Below, in pieces: positions 44,951 through 57,003 of a stretch of 64,000 nt of DNA. Source of the DNA: Malachius bipustulatus (Eukaryota; Arthropoda; Insecta; Coleoptera; Melyridae). The notes beneath the pieces were generated by a model that did not search any database, was not told where the DNA came from, and worked only from the letters and a program-made list of their open reading frames with translations. The position numbers and the translations under genes are program-made. The stretch's first letter is position 1; every line of letters begins with the position of its first letter. The DNA lies in contig OU342634.1 of NCBI GenBank assembly GCA_910589415.1, positions 22,751,144-22,815,143 on the forward strand, given 5' to 3'.

Positions 44951-47900
44951 TACAATAAATAAATTTTAATAGCGAAATAAAATTAAATAATGATTTGTCT
45001 CAAATAAAATTTTGATAGGTAAAATTCGAAATGCTTTTAGGGGCAAAGTTCACGAAGGTTAGGTCTTAAAACCTTCCGATTTCGTGGCTAAATGGTCCGT
45101 CAGAACGTGCCAAATTATAATAAATTAGCTTCGCTCCCCGAACTGACCGTACAGCGAGGGAAATGTCAGGAGGGCTTTAGTGAGGAGACAAGATGGATGA
45201 CGCTGGGCATGAACGATCGTAGCGCCACCTGCTAAAGTTCTCTATCGGTCATCCATTCTGTCGATGACGTCGTAGGTCTACTTTATTCGCTGTTTCCCCG
45301 TTCATTAATAACCCCGCATTCATGCAAGCAGCTACGTATGCAAGATACGTCATTCCTGTCATTATACAGAGATTGAGCTTTATGTAGTGAGTTGCCGATT
45401 CGAATTTGTCGTCACCGGAGTTTGGCGGAGACGCCGACGGATATTTCCGTGCGGTGCGTGATGAATGATGGGTTTGGGTAATTATGGACGTATGCCCCTT
45501 TGGTGTCATTCAAGAGAGAGTTTATTTTTATGTCAAAAGCACTAATGGCTTCAGTTGGTGAAGTTTTTGTTATTTAACAAGTTAATACAATAAAACACAT
45601 AATATGGTGAAATCTCAATTAAAAAATATTTTCAATTGTGAACTTTTGTGATGTTTGTTGGCAATTTATCCTTGACAAATGAGACAAATTTTCTTACTTC
45701 TTTTGATCTACGAGTTTAACACCTGACACCTTCTTTGTCTTAAGCTTTTCCTAATTAATTATTTCCGACGCTAAAGAACTCGAATGGTGCTATTATTGAT
45801 TTATAAATTTTCAATGCCAGTAATGCATATACACAACAATAATTATCGTATATAAAGCCACCTAATACATATTTGAAAAACTTAACGTAAGAGACTTTTT
45901 CGCTCGGGTTAAAAGGAGCAAGTGCTTAGAATTGAACGGAAAATTTTACAGCTTCTTCTCTATTTAAGTAACTGATGGGCTGAATGATTACAGAGTAGGT
46001 AGGATGAACTTTGCCAAAAAGTAAAACATGCGATCCTCGCATCGATTCACGTCCCCCATCCTCACATATTCTTTACGTATTCTTAATGACACAAAAAAGT
46101 TAGAAAAGCGGTTATGAGGACACACATGCATGGTCTCGTTTCTTAATTAAAAAAAAGAATGTTAATTCAAAATTGTTTAAAATCAATTTGACTTCTGTCT
46201 TCTGTCTCAAATAGGACTATTACCAATCATTTATTATTTATAATATTTAAAATAATAAAAAGTATAAAAATAATAATTTAACACCGTGTTGACCTGATGT
46301 AGTCCAAATGTACCTTTCTATAATCATAGCATTTCATTGCGTCTAACGACTTGTTTTTACAGTTTTCGTGTACTCATTATACGTATTAGACATCAAACAA
46401 ACTATAAAAATCAATTTACTTCTTTAAATGCCATAATTACTCACGTCGGCACCTGTTCGGTTAAAGCTTTAATCTACAACCCGTAACCGACTGGTAATAA
46501 CAAGTCAACGGTACGTGTGAATACAATAATTAGCCAGTCAAACTGACCGCGTTGTTGTTATACAGCGATAACACCGAATTCGAAACTAGCCAGAGGGGTA
46601 GATAAGTCATTTATAAAAGCCTGGTTTGAATTAACGAATAGGTAAAACAAACACCAGAAGCAACCCCCCGAGGCAACCCCTCTATCTGCCGATCTAACTG
46701 ACCGCGGGTCAGGTAAACTGAAGGGGTAATGAAGCACCCCGCTCTCTACGTACACGCACGTGACGGTGACAGACCGTAAGTAATTGTTACTAAAAAGGGA
46801 AAGCGATGCGGTCACGATATATGTATACATTTAATAAATAAGTTTTGAAGAAAAAAGAAAACCTTCATCATGCCATCTTATAGCCTGTCAACAGAGGTAT
46901 AATTCTTTTGAGGTTTCAAGAGCCTTACGGCTTTTTCTTTATCTTCTATATCTTACATTTTACTTTTCTTCTTTCATTTTCTTGAAATTTCAGGGGGAAA
47001 AAAACTACCCTGACCAATGACCTGTCTAGGTGGAGGGGGACTATTGTAGGGGAACTCAGGGTGTTAATCATCAACATTACCATAACATTACGTATCTCAC
47101 TTTCTGATCGCCTTTAACTTACCGCTTAGCTTATCGCTTGAACACCACCGAGATTTGCTGTAGCCTGCCCGGTCTCCAGTATCACACTTTAGAAATTTGC
47201 AGAATTCAACACATATAAGTAACTAAACGATTATATTTTAGTAATGTATACTTTAGTTATACAATAAGCGGAGGAAAGGAACAATTTTTATGATTCATTA
47301 CGATTCTGGGTCTAGTGAAAATCTGCATATTTGACCAATAATTATTGCTTTTCGAATAATCGCCCGACATCGCTAGTATCGCCTCATCGTGCTTAGCCAA
47401 TATCAGACCCAATCCTGAGAAGTTATTTTGCCTTCGCGGAAAGATCGCGTGACTGTCGGCATGCAGCCCACACGGCACAACCGAAGGCTGAGCCCCCCAC
47501 ACATGATTCCTCCTCTGATTTCTATTAACACGGGATTTCAAGGCGGCGGCGGCCTTCCTTCACGATTACCTGCCTCCAACCAGAATTAGAACTAATTCAT
47601 GAGACGACAGATTATTTATAACTCCTCCACGAACATAAAAATCAATCTTTTTCTATATTCTTTATTTATTTTTAGGGAGTTAGGCTCTTTGATTGGAAAA
47701 CAGAATAATCAATAATTTATGACCAATAAGAGTAATTTTCGGTTCAATAAGTCATTCGTGAGATATGTTGGAACCGGACTATAAATTAATTATATGATAT
47801 GAAAAGACGATTTTCTGAGCGAAGCTACCTAATGTCACTTATCGCCCATCATGGTTGATTTTCCTGAGTGTCTACTAACTTTTCCTCTTTTGGAAACAAT

Positions 47901-49261
47901 TTGTAAATCTGAGGACCAAGAAAAAATTCGGCAAAAAATGTAATTTTCCTACATGATAAAAAATGTTTAAGTCGGAAAAGAGAGAACTCCATGAAATTTA
48001 TAAGACTTTTCTGCGTAACAACTTTTAAATTTCGGTTGATATGTCGTCGATTTGTTACTAGAATAGATCCTGACTAGAAAAATGTGACCTAGAAAACTCC
48101 TAGTGAAAGTAATGCATTGGAGATTTAGTCCTGTGAGGGTGTCTGATAGCCCAGTCAGCGCAAAGTGTTGCCGCTATCCACATCCTGCCTCAGGAACGAG
48201 AAAGAGTTGTGATGTTAGCCTCCGATGTCTTCGCCTGATTTTTCTTAGGCGAAATTTCATTGTCTCGTGTTAAAGTATATATCATCTACTTCCTGGTGAT
48301 TCATGTTTTTTTTTCTAGTATAATGACAATAATTAAAACAACCCGATAGTAAAATTATTATTGACCCCAAAAAATCATAGTGCTGGAAATTCAATTTAAT
48401 TTTTTTTTGTCAAACTCCTAAATCTAGTCTAGTCATCTAAAAAAAATTATGCGATGAAATATCATTTTGTATACTAGTAACATTATATACATGTACTGTA
48501 TACTGGTTATAGTATAGTAATAGGTACTCACTCATACGATAAGAATAATAAATAGGAGTATAAATAATAATAATAAATACTGCGGGCTTGCTTCTTCTAG
48601 ACAAACTTTAATCATGTCATCATTTATACATGTAAAATAATGTCTCTACAATAATAAGGAGTGATAGGTACTAAAATTTGTTTTTGCAATAAATGATGTT
48701 TATTAAGTTAAGTACTTATAATTTTATTTCAATTCTGTATTTTATCGATTTTTCTGTTCCATCTTGGCACATATTTTTTTGGATCTGTTTAGTTAAGAAT
48801 AACTTTCGATTAAAAGAAGAGTGGAGTGTCTGTTTTCACGTGTCTCCCCGAGGGAGTCACATCGGGGGCTTCGTCCTTTATTGATTCCCAGTCTTGATTG
48901 AAAACCGGATGGAGCGGAAGTAAGAAGGTTGCATGCGTTTGAGCTGTCTCCGGCGCAGAAATGGGAATCCGTATTCCCGTAGGATGGAAGACGGCGGACC
49001 AAGTTATTGCGTTGCATTTTGCCGAATATTTGCAATTATCGACCTCCGGAACACACCTCTTCCTTTCCACCCACCATCTCATCACATGAATAAATTCACA
49101 GTATAACTTAGATTCTTAGAGACGTTTTTCCATTTTTTGCTTTTCCGTCCTCGCATATCTCATCTTTTTTTGAGACCTTCACATGACGCTGTATATTTAT
49201 AATATTTTTATTTGACTAAAAATGATACGGACATTAAAATGATACACAGGTAAATTAACAA
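44951..49261. other. Intergenic, several GC-richer blocks without ORFs
   Basis: GC-richer blocks lie at 45030-45510, 46490-46800, 47380-47580 and 48830-49090. Open frames in them (45249-45509 minus, 46558-46830 minus, 47257-47541 minus, 48810-49085 minus) show no domain. They may be regulatory DNA; nothing decides it. Confidence 0.3.
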
Positions 49262-49866
49262 TTATTATTATTTTTTGTTAAATACATTCATAAAGTTTCC
49301 ATTTTGATTGTCATTTTAGTTTCGAAATGACATTGCTTTGGGCACAAGTGCCTAAAAAACGCATGCACTTCTTTTACGTAGTTGTACATCTCTTAGGCAC
49401 TATGAGTGCGCAAAAGTGACATGACATAACTAACAATTAAAAGCAAGTTTTCATGAAGATTTATGATACTGCATGTCTCTTTGACAATATAAAACACCAA
49501 TCTCTGGAGTTGACAAATTTATATTTCTTGAAGGCTTAGAATTCATAATTTGTTGATTCTTGACGATTGCGCAACGTGCAACACATGCACGTTGCAAAAG
49601 GGGTGTTTTAAGCACTTTGGCAATTTTCGTCGTGTGCCTCAAAAACTCACAAAATACACTTATTCTGTTGGTAAAAGGCAAAAGGGGATAGTCAAACTCA
49701 AAATAATCAACTTTACAGGAGACCCAAATAACTGTTTTTCCAAGCAGTAAATTAATTATTTTATTCTTCTAAAATTAATAATTGTGTTGTTCCTAAAAAG
49801 ATGCCATTTCGAAACTAAAGTGAAAACCAAAATGGTTACTTTTATGACACGATTTGACAAAAACTA
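49262..49866. mobile_element. Foldback MITE-like repeat
   Basis: The left arm (TTTTTTGTTAAATACATTCA, ~49270) continues through TAGTTTCGAAATGACATT. Its reverse complement is recognisable at 49800-49866 (GATGCCATTTCGAAACTAAA...GACACGATTTGACAAAAAC). The left arm belongs to the same family as 39763 and 40078. A perfect 10-bp hairpin, GCAACGTGCA with TGCACGTTGC, lies at 49571-49595. Confidence 0.6.
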
Positions 49867-50820
49867 CTACTATGATTTATGGACACTATCATTATTTTTA
49901 TAATGTTTCTCTCCGTTGAGGATATTTTGCCTCACTTGTGATTTTTAAATTGATTTTCCTCTTATTTTTATCCCCAGATAATAAGTTATACTTACAAGAA
50001 AAGCGGTCAGTAATATTCATATACCTATAAACATATAAATGTCCCATAACGTTTTCTTCCCTTACTTTTCATGATAATATGCATTTTTTAGCATTGCAGG
50101 ATTCTGAAATATTTTTGATGATAGTTTATTGCTTTATAAACATTAAAAAATTGCTCATAATATTTGTTGAGGAATAACATTTTGCTGTTAGTATAACATT
50201 ATGTGTGCAACAGTTGCTCTTAGTTTAATAGTACGAATAGATCTAATTAAAGACAAGAGATCCATTAATAGTATTATATCAAGAATTTGATTAGATTCCA
50301 TTTGGCGAGCGTGAATCTTCGCTCTGATGCCATTGTACGACCGTGTTGATCAATCTTCTTTCCATAAACGCGAGGGAGAGTCATGTTGAGAGTAGGAGTT
50401 GCCGTGATAAATGTAGGTGATAAACCATTGAACGCCTAATACCAACAGACAAGCCAAAACAACACAAATGTGGCTGAGAAATGGCATTTCAACGCGCTTT
50501 GTAAGGCCAAATCGCATTATCCATTTTCTATTGCAAGTCATCGCACTTGAGTCTAGCCGGTTGTCTGTTACAATAATTATTAGAAGAGGTAGATTTCGTG
50601 TCTCCGCAGTCTTTGTTTCGGTTATTTTGTTATTAAGAATGATTACTATTATTACCTTTTATCTTACATCTAGGTATTTTGTTCACTTTGGAGAAGGGGA
50701 ATATCTACCGAAATTATATCAGCAGAGTTGTTCCTAATTTATAGGTATTTTTCTTTAGCTTATATCAACCATAAAATAATATCTTTATATTCGTGCATGA
50801 CTAAAAGTTGCCACCTATGT
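49867..50820. other. Intergenic, nothing recognised
   Basis: Chance-like overlapping frames at 50350-50737 on both strands; no domain or repeat seen. Confidence 0.5.
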
Positions 50821-51549
50821 GGTGTATTTTCTGTTTCACATTCAGAGAAATTACAATCCATTATAATGATAGGTACCTAACTAAAGTTTACTTTTTTCAG
50901 ACTACCTACCTAGGTAGGTACATATTATTTTCAATTCTACCAATGACTTTTTATTATTACTATTATATACTGTAAAATCATTGAATTCTACCGACAATAT
51001 TATTATTATTTATTATTAGACTCCGTATAAACTAAAAATAAGTGACGTGAGCGGAGAGACGTGGTAGATAATAACAATGATTTAAGAGAGGTTATATATC
51101 ATTGATATGCAACTTCTACACAATAACGCAAGCGCTGCGCGTCGTAGATTGAAGTTAGTAGAGGTGTGCGAGTTATTTTCACGATCACGTTCGTGAATTT
51201 TATTTGGCTGTTATTAGCGATCAACTCGTAAATTTTAATAATTACTGCCATAAGAGAATAATGAGTCTATTTTATAGTCTTGTCGGGTTCTATATGTTAT
51301 CCCATTTGTGTTTATTTTATTACCTTGAAGCTTTATAAATGAATAGTTATTCCATTAACAATAAGTAACAGTTGAGTTCTCAGTTACCGCCCATCACTAT
51401 TGTTTACATACATTAAAACAGTACGGAAACGGTTTTTGGCTATGCCTTATGTCACTTTGTCGCACAGTTTTGGATACGTGAGAAATCTGCTAGTTTGCGC
51501 ACAAAAAACGATGCGCAAAGTAGTGTTTTGTATAGTGGTCGTAGGAAAA
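50821..51549 (-). repeat. Second, truncated copy of the 29529-30205 element
   Basis: Clearly homologous to 29529-30205 along its whole length in the same orientation, including GTGGTCGTAGGAAAA at the right end (51535-51549). The left part is missing: homology stops in the 14th codon of the recombinase leader (MDCNFSECETENTP). Several indels show that the copies are not recent duplicates. Confidence 0.85.
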
Positions 51550-53896
51550 CAAATTTTTCAAGCTAATTCCAATTATGTATTCAAAGTGGTGTTATATATG
51601 ACAAGGAAGCTCTTTTTAATTTTCCTTCTTCCCGTGTAAAGTGACCCCAAACTCGTTGAAAAGATACACAAAAAAAGTTCGTTGCTGTCCAAAAAAATTA
51701 CATAAGCTAAAAACTCTGAAAGTTGATGGAGCTTTTTTATTTGTTATCAGGTTTTTGTTTGCTTTTTCTCCCTAACAAACATACTTTCACTCACAAAAGC
51801 CCGTCTGTGCCATTAACCCGAAGACTTTTTCAGAAGCGAAGAAAAACTCTGCAACTCGCTGAACCAACTAATTACAAATGATCAGAAATTTATTTCAGAA
51901 TCTCCGTTGCTCTCAAGAATTTTTGACGTACCGATCAAGTCATTGAGTGCATGAAATCAATGATCTCGGTGAAGTCGAATCGATTTTTTTGGGGGTTATA
52001 AAGTGCAAGGAACACGCTGAAAGGATTTTCTTTGAGAAGTTTTCTTTCCTTCTAGAAATTTTTTGGAAGGAGAAGTCATCGGCATGCATGACAGATACGG
52101 GCTTGTGTGAGGACAAGTATGTTTGTTGAGGGAAAAAAGCAAAGCAAATCCTGAAAAGTTTTTTAAATAATTCAGATTTACCTTTTCAACAACTTCATCA
52201 AGTTTCAGAGCTTTATTTGATATATATAATCAATAGCACAATTACCATTACATGGTGTAGTGCAGCTTTATTTGATTCTGATAATAATTTGGACACCGAT
52301 TACGTTATTCGATAATATCGATGGCATCAGAGAGTACTTACTTCGGTTAGCTGTTGAGAGGAAAATTGCAAAGAAAAAGTATTTGTAATTATTAAGAATG
52401 ATGTTCTCAACAATTTCATCAAGTTTCAGAGTTTTCTTTGCTTCTAGTTTTTTCTATAGTAGTTTGGACGGCCAAGAACATTTTTCGTATATCTTTTGAG
52501 GGAGTTTGTGGATAATTTTCCACGGGAAAATTGTAAGCCTACTTTTTAGCTTTTCTTGTATTTTTTACTGTAGAAAAATAGAATGTAATTCAGAGAAACT
52601 TTTTCTTGACAATAATAGTTTTATTTCTGCTCGATAACCATTTTTTCGATCGAAAACTAAATTATAAGAAAAAATAAAATTTGCCATTAGTCTATTTTAC
52701 ACAAACCCTGTTTCTAAAGTGGCTTTCAATGGTGTAACTGATTTTCCTCGTGCTTTCTTCGTCTCGCGCTACACTACAGTTTAAAGCACATACTAGAATA
52801 GCTTCTGAAACATATAAATATGCACTCAACTCTCTTCATATAAGCATGCACTCGCTCCATTAAGTGTAAAGCCTATAAGAGTTTTTGTGCTGTGAAGAAT
52901 AATGGCAGAAGGCTTCCATTAAAGTTGACACTTGTTAATTTTCCCCTATGGATTTATTGTAATATTTATTTTTTTAAATAATTATAATTAAATAGGAATA
53001 TTTAATTTATATTTTATAAAATAGAACAAAAGTTAATACCTATATGTATCGTTTTCATGAACATAACATCTGCACTTTTCTTGAAAGAAAATTGTTAAAA
53101 TTTGAGTAAAATTCATAACAAATTTCGGAAATTTTGGAGTAAGTGTTACTATAACACTAATAATAAATTCTCTCATGGATGTTCACGTTTACCCATTGCC
53201 TGTTCAAACGATTCTCTTGATATTTGTGGTTAAAACTTGCTTCGGATCTCTTCAACATTTTATAAAATAACCAATCTTTGTTTGGATTTCCAATTATACC
53301 TTCCGCGTTAATCTTTCTAATTTATCTACCCATATAAACGGTTAGACAGGGGAACAGGTTTGGGTCCGACCCTAATTACTTCTATCTCACACACAGAAAT
53401 GAAAACATTCCCATTCTATTATTAATTTCCTGACGCTGTATTTGCTTGCGCAAGGAATTATTTCCAAAATTCCCCCGGGTCGTAAATTTCAACCAAAGTC
53501 CTCCCTTCTTCAACAGACCGGCGATCAATTCGACCCCTTTCGGAAAAATATGCTAATACAAACACGGATAATAGTAATTAAAAATGTATTAGCAATTAGC
53601 TCGTATGAAGCACTCTGTGTTAAATTGCAAATGAGGATTAATCAGTGGATTTTATCATAATGGACTTTTACTAAAAACTTACAATAATTTAATTTTTTTT
53701 TTCAGGGATGGGTGTTTACGTGTAAAGAAATATTATTTATTCTTCACACTTTTCATCTAAATAATCCGTAGGTACCTAAACAATAATGTAAAGAATAAAA
53801 TTTATGTTTTCAACCCTTACTTTGTAGAGATGATAAATAAAGTACTAATGTTTTGAAAATGTTATCATATCAATAATTTTATACATTTGCATATGT
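51550..53896. other. Intergenic, nothing firm
   Basis: AT-rich. Short degenerate repeats of CATCAAGTTTCAGAG occur at 52198 and 52418, with an inverted relative near 51715. No gene seen. Confidence 0.4.
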
Positions 53897-53933
53897 CTGA
53901 AGATGCTACTTTAAAAGTAGCGAAACACGTGTA
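53897..53933 (+). ncRNA. Hammerhead-like core with strong stem II
   Basis: CTGAAGA (53897-53903) is followed by a 7-bp stem (GCTACTT / AAGTAGC, loop TAA), then GAAAC, then ACAC-GTGT and a TA dinucleotide. This matches the conserved hammerhead order CUGANGA - stem II - GAAA - short stem III - UH. One extra base precedes stem II, and the sequences flanking the core do not pair well as stem I. It may be a decayed ribozyme of a Penelope-like or short retroelement, or a simple hairpin. Confidence 0.25.
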
Positions 53934-55885
53934 CCTAACGTTTATAATAGCCATCAGTAATACAATAGAATTTTTAAAACATTAGTGATGCCTAATTGCT
54001 GTGAAAAGTTTCCCATACCAATTGTACACAAGTTAGGTTTATTGAGGTTTGGTGTTTGCTTTAATGTACAAGATTAAGAAGATATAGTTTAGTTTTATAA
54101 GTAGGCATTATAAATCAAAGCAGAAGGAAGCAGAAGAAAGGGTTCAGAAGCAAAACCAAATGAACTCAATCTTTACAATAAAAATGTAAATCGTGTTATT
54201 ATTTAATTTATGAATAACTTTATTAAAAAAATCATTGGACGAGGTAGTAAATTTTCAAATCGAAGCTTGTATAACTTTATTTCATAAAAATATATATATA
54301 TATAGAAAATGGGTTGTGTAAGCAATTGAACTGTTTGCATTTAATTGTTTACACACCCATAATTGATTTTTTTCTCGACCTACTTAATTAATGAAAAGTC
54401 TACAGTAAAAAGCAATTTTTTTCTACATAGATACCTATTACAATCTATATTTTATATAACGGTAACGACTTATATCTGAAGTATTTGCTAAATCCAAGAC
54501 ATTTGTTAAAAAATAATGGAAAAAAGAAAATGACGATATTATGTGACAGAATTCTTTCATCGAGATTCCAAAGAGTATTTCGCTCGATTTTGTCGATTCG
54601 ATATAGGTATTGACAATTTAAGAAAGATATTTCCAGGGTTCTCTAAAATTCTCAGCATGGAATTACTCCACTTCACAGGATTACATACCGTGCATGATCC
54701 TTGCAAAGGACTAAGGTACTTTGATGTTTCATTCACAGGATATGTTATAAAAAATGTCAAAGTGGATTAGGAGACCCGTCTTGTAGTACCCAATACATAA
54801 AACACAATGACAGAAAAATGCATTGCAGTCTCATGCTGGAAACTCTATTATGACTTATCTTTGACGATGGAGTAATGAAACGAGAAACGTTGCACTGGAG
54901 TTATTCGACCATAACATAATTATTATCGCATTATAATATAAACATCATCCTTTACCGTAACCGAGTTGTTCTCTCCGTTTTCATCTAATTATTAATCGCC
55001 TGCAGCTATGAGATGATCATTCCTTTCCATTATAGCTGCGGGTAGGTGATAATACGCGTAGTGATAAATAATGTTGATCGATTTTAAGCTTCCTATTTTC
55101 ACTGTTAGGAATATGATTTTTTTGTTTTTTAACCTTGACTAGAATTAGAATTACCTTACCAACATTTTCAATCATGATCAGATTGATGTAGATCTTCTAT
55201 GGAGATGATGTTAAAAAGTGTTCTATGAAATTATAAAGACATTACTATTTTCCTTTAAGCAAAATTTTCTCTTTCTATTACAATAGAGTTCAGAAGTGCT
55301 CTGATAAAGTGCTCTGAAAGTCGCTCATGAACAAATTTGTGGGCCTATATCAAAACAAGCTGGGTGTAAAAAAACAATTTCCTGAAATATACTCTTCATG
55401 GTCATAATTATATTGTTAAGATAACATAGAGACATATGTAGCATCAACGTTTAACTTAAGAAGTTTTACCCAAATTTTTCACAATGGAAATTAATCCGTG
55501 TTTTAGAGGAAGTTGGCACGACGCATGAGCCATTACGACGTATTGAATCAGGAGGAACTGTCGAGGAAGAGTTCTTCCCTCGGAAGGATTAGGTAACTTT
55601 TAAACACTGTAACGATAATTGCTGAGCAAGTTTCATAATAAATGGGATACTTTACACTTCGGCGAACATCATAATCATCAAACTGCCGAAGTTGGGCATA
55701 AAATCGCGCGAAACTTATGCCGAAATTGTGGCGAGCTAGTATAAAGTTATTCACGGATAGCCTCACAGGAAGAGGAAAGTTGAGGGAGCAAGGGCACTTT
55801 GCGAATTCAGCGGCATGTGAATAAGCCCGTCGATCCTGGGGAGGAGCGATGAGACTGGCTCAGAGATCAGCTTGTCCTATCCACC
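53934..55885. other. Intergenic, nothing firm
   Basis: Overlapping frames on both strands at 54543-54770 without a domain. GC rises from 55480 onward toward the candidate promoter at 55886. Confidence 0.35.
54291..54303 (+). repeat. TA microsatellite
   Basis: Short run of alternating TA. Confidence 0.7.
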
Positions 55886-55942
55886 TATAAAACTGCTAAA
55901 CGTGAACGTTTCATTTTATTACACGCCCGGATGGAGGTAAGT
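55886..55942 (+). promoter_or_regulatory. Candidate core promoter and tiny first exon
   Basis: TATAAAA (55886-55892) is followed 25 bases later by TCATTT (55911-55916), which fits the insect initiator consensus. Then comes ATGGAG directly followed by GTAAGT (55937-55942), a perfect splice donor. A very short first coding exon behind a TATA/initiator promoter is typical of insect cuticle-protein genes. The TATA-to-initiator distance is slightly short, and no matching second exon was identified, so this remains a candidate. Confidence 0.25.
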
Positions 55943-56840
55943 TTTATACGGCTTATTCCGCAGAACTTTCCGAAAATCGTTAATGCTCCCAATCTAAACT
56001 AACAACGGACATGGTCTATATCTTAAGCGGTCGTAGACATTTAACGGCCCTGATTTATCCTCTTACCGCCAACTTCATGCTATCACTCTACCAAATTTTT
56101 ATAATTTATTTGCTCCCCACGAGATCCTCATGAGTCGATCTAACTAACCATCATTCAGAGTTATAAAAATAGTAGAACTTTTATTGACTTTGATTTCCTG
56201 AAAGAATATTGAAAAGATATTGGAATCCTGAAATTGATATGCTCTAAAATGCTTCACTTCGGTCTTGTATTTAATTGAATTTTGATTCATGCAGTCAAAA
56301 GTAGCGTACATCTCTGAAATCGTAGAATTTGAATCATACCATGTAAATATAGTTGAGGTTTGCGTACTTAGAATAATTGATCTTAAACTTATTTCTATAT
56401 TTGACAACTTCAAGGCCATTTGTTCTATATAGTTGATGCAGATATGAAGAAACTTTTCTAGGAGAAAAATTCGGAATAAGAAGATTTCGTTATTTAACTT
56501 CGTTAGCGACTGTTACTTATATTAGTATGCATGGATCCAGATTATAGCGTCTGTCTTGCATCTCTGCATTTATTCGTTTGAAAACTTAAGACAAATAGTT
56601 AGGGAAAATCATAATACTTAGGTATGTCTGAAGCCATTCCCCATTTTTTTTCTGGAAGGGATAAAGGTAGTTCTGTTAACTTTTATCAAATAATTACCTG
56701 ATTTAAATTCGATTATACATAACCGTCGTGGAAAATTTAAATGAACGCCTGATGCAAAAATGTATAACACATAGTTGACCTAAATCGATGAAATCTCTTA
56801 AGTAAAGACAATAAGGGGTGAAATTTCCCTTGTTTCTTAG

Positions 56841-57003
56841 AATAAGGTTCAAAACACAACCTGACAGGTCGCATTTGTTAGCAGACCCGAAGTCCACCCC
56901 TGAACCGAGCCGAGAAGATATACAAAGCACCTCTGAGAGTCTCCAGTCTCGGTTCCCCAGACAGCTAGTAAAGCTCAGCAAGGAATCTCCTGTCACTAAG
57001 TGA
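56841..57003 (+). CDS. Candidate 3'-terminal coding exon, unrecognised
   Basis: A good acceptor (pyrimidine-rich CCCTTGTTTCTTAG) ends at 56840. From there one frame is open to TGA 57001-57003 and encodes about 53 residues rich in Ser, Pro, Glu and Arg (STPEPSRED, PRQLVKLSKESP). GC content is clearly higher than on either side. The frame needs two bases from a preceding exon, so it cannot follow directly from the ATGGAG exon at 55931. An AATAAA lies at about 57509. A longer frame on the minus strand (56703-57023) competes but has no better support. Confidence 0.2.

Noticed and set aside
45249..45509. 86-codon frame on the minus strand in a GC-richer block
   Set aside because: No domain or splice context; open frames of this size are expected in GC-richer sequence.
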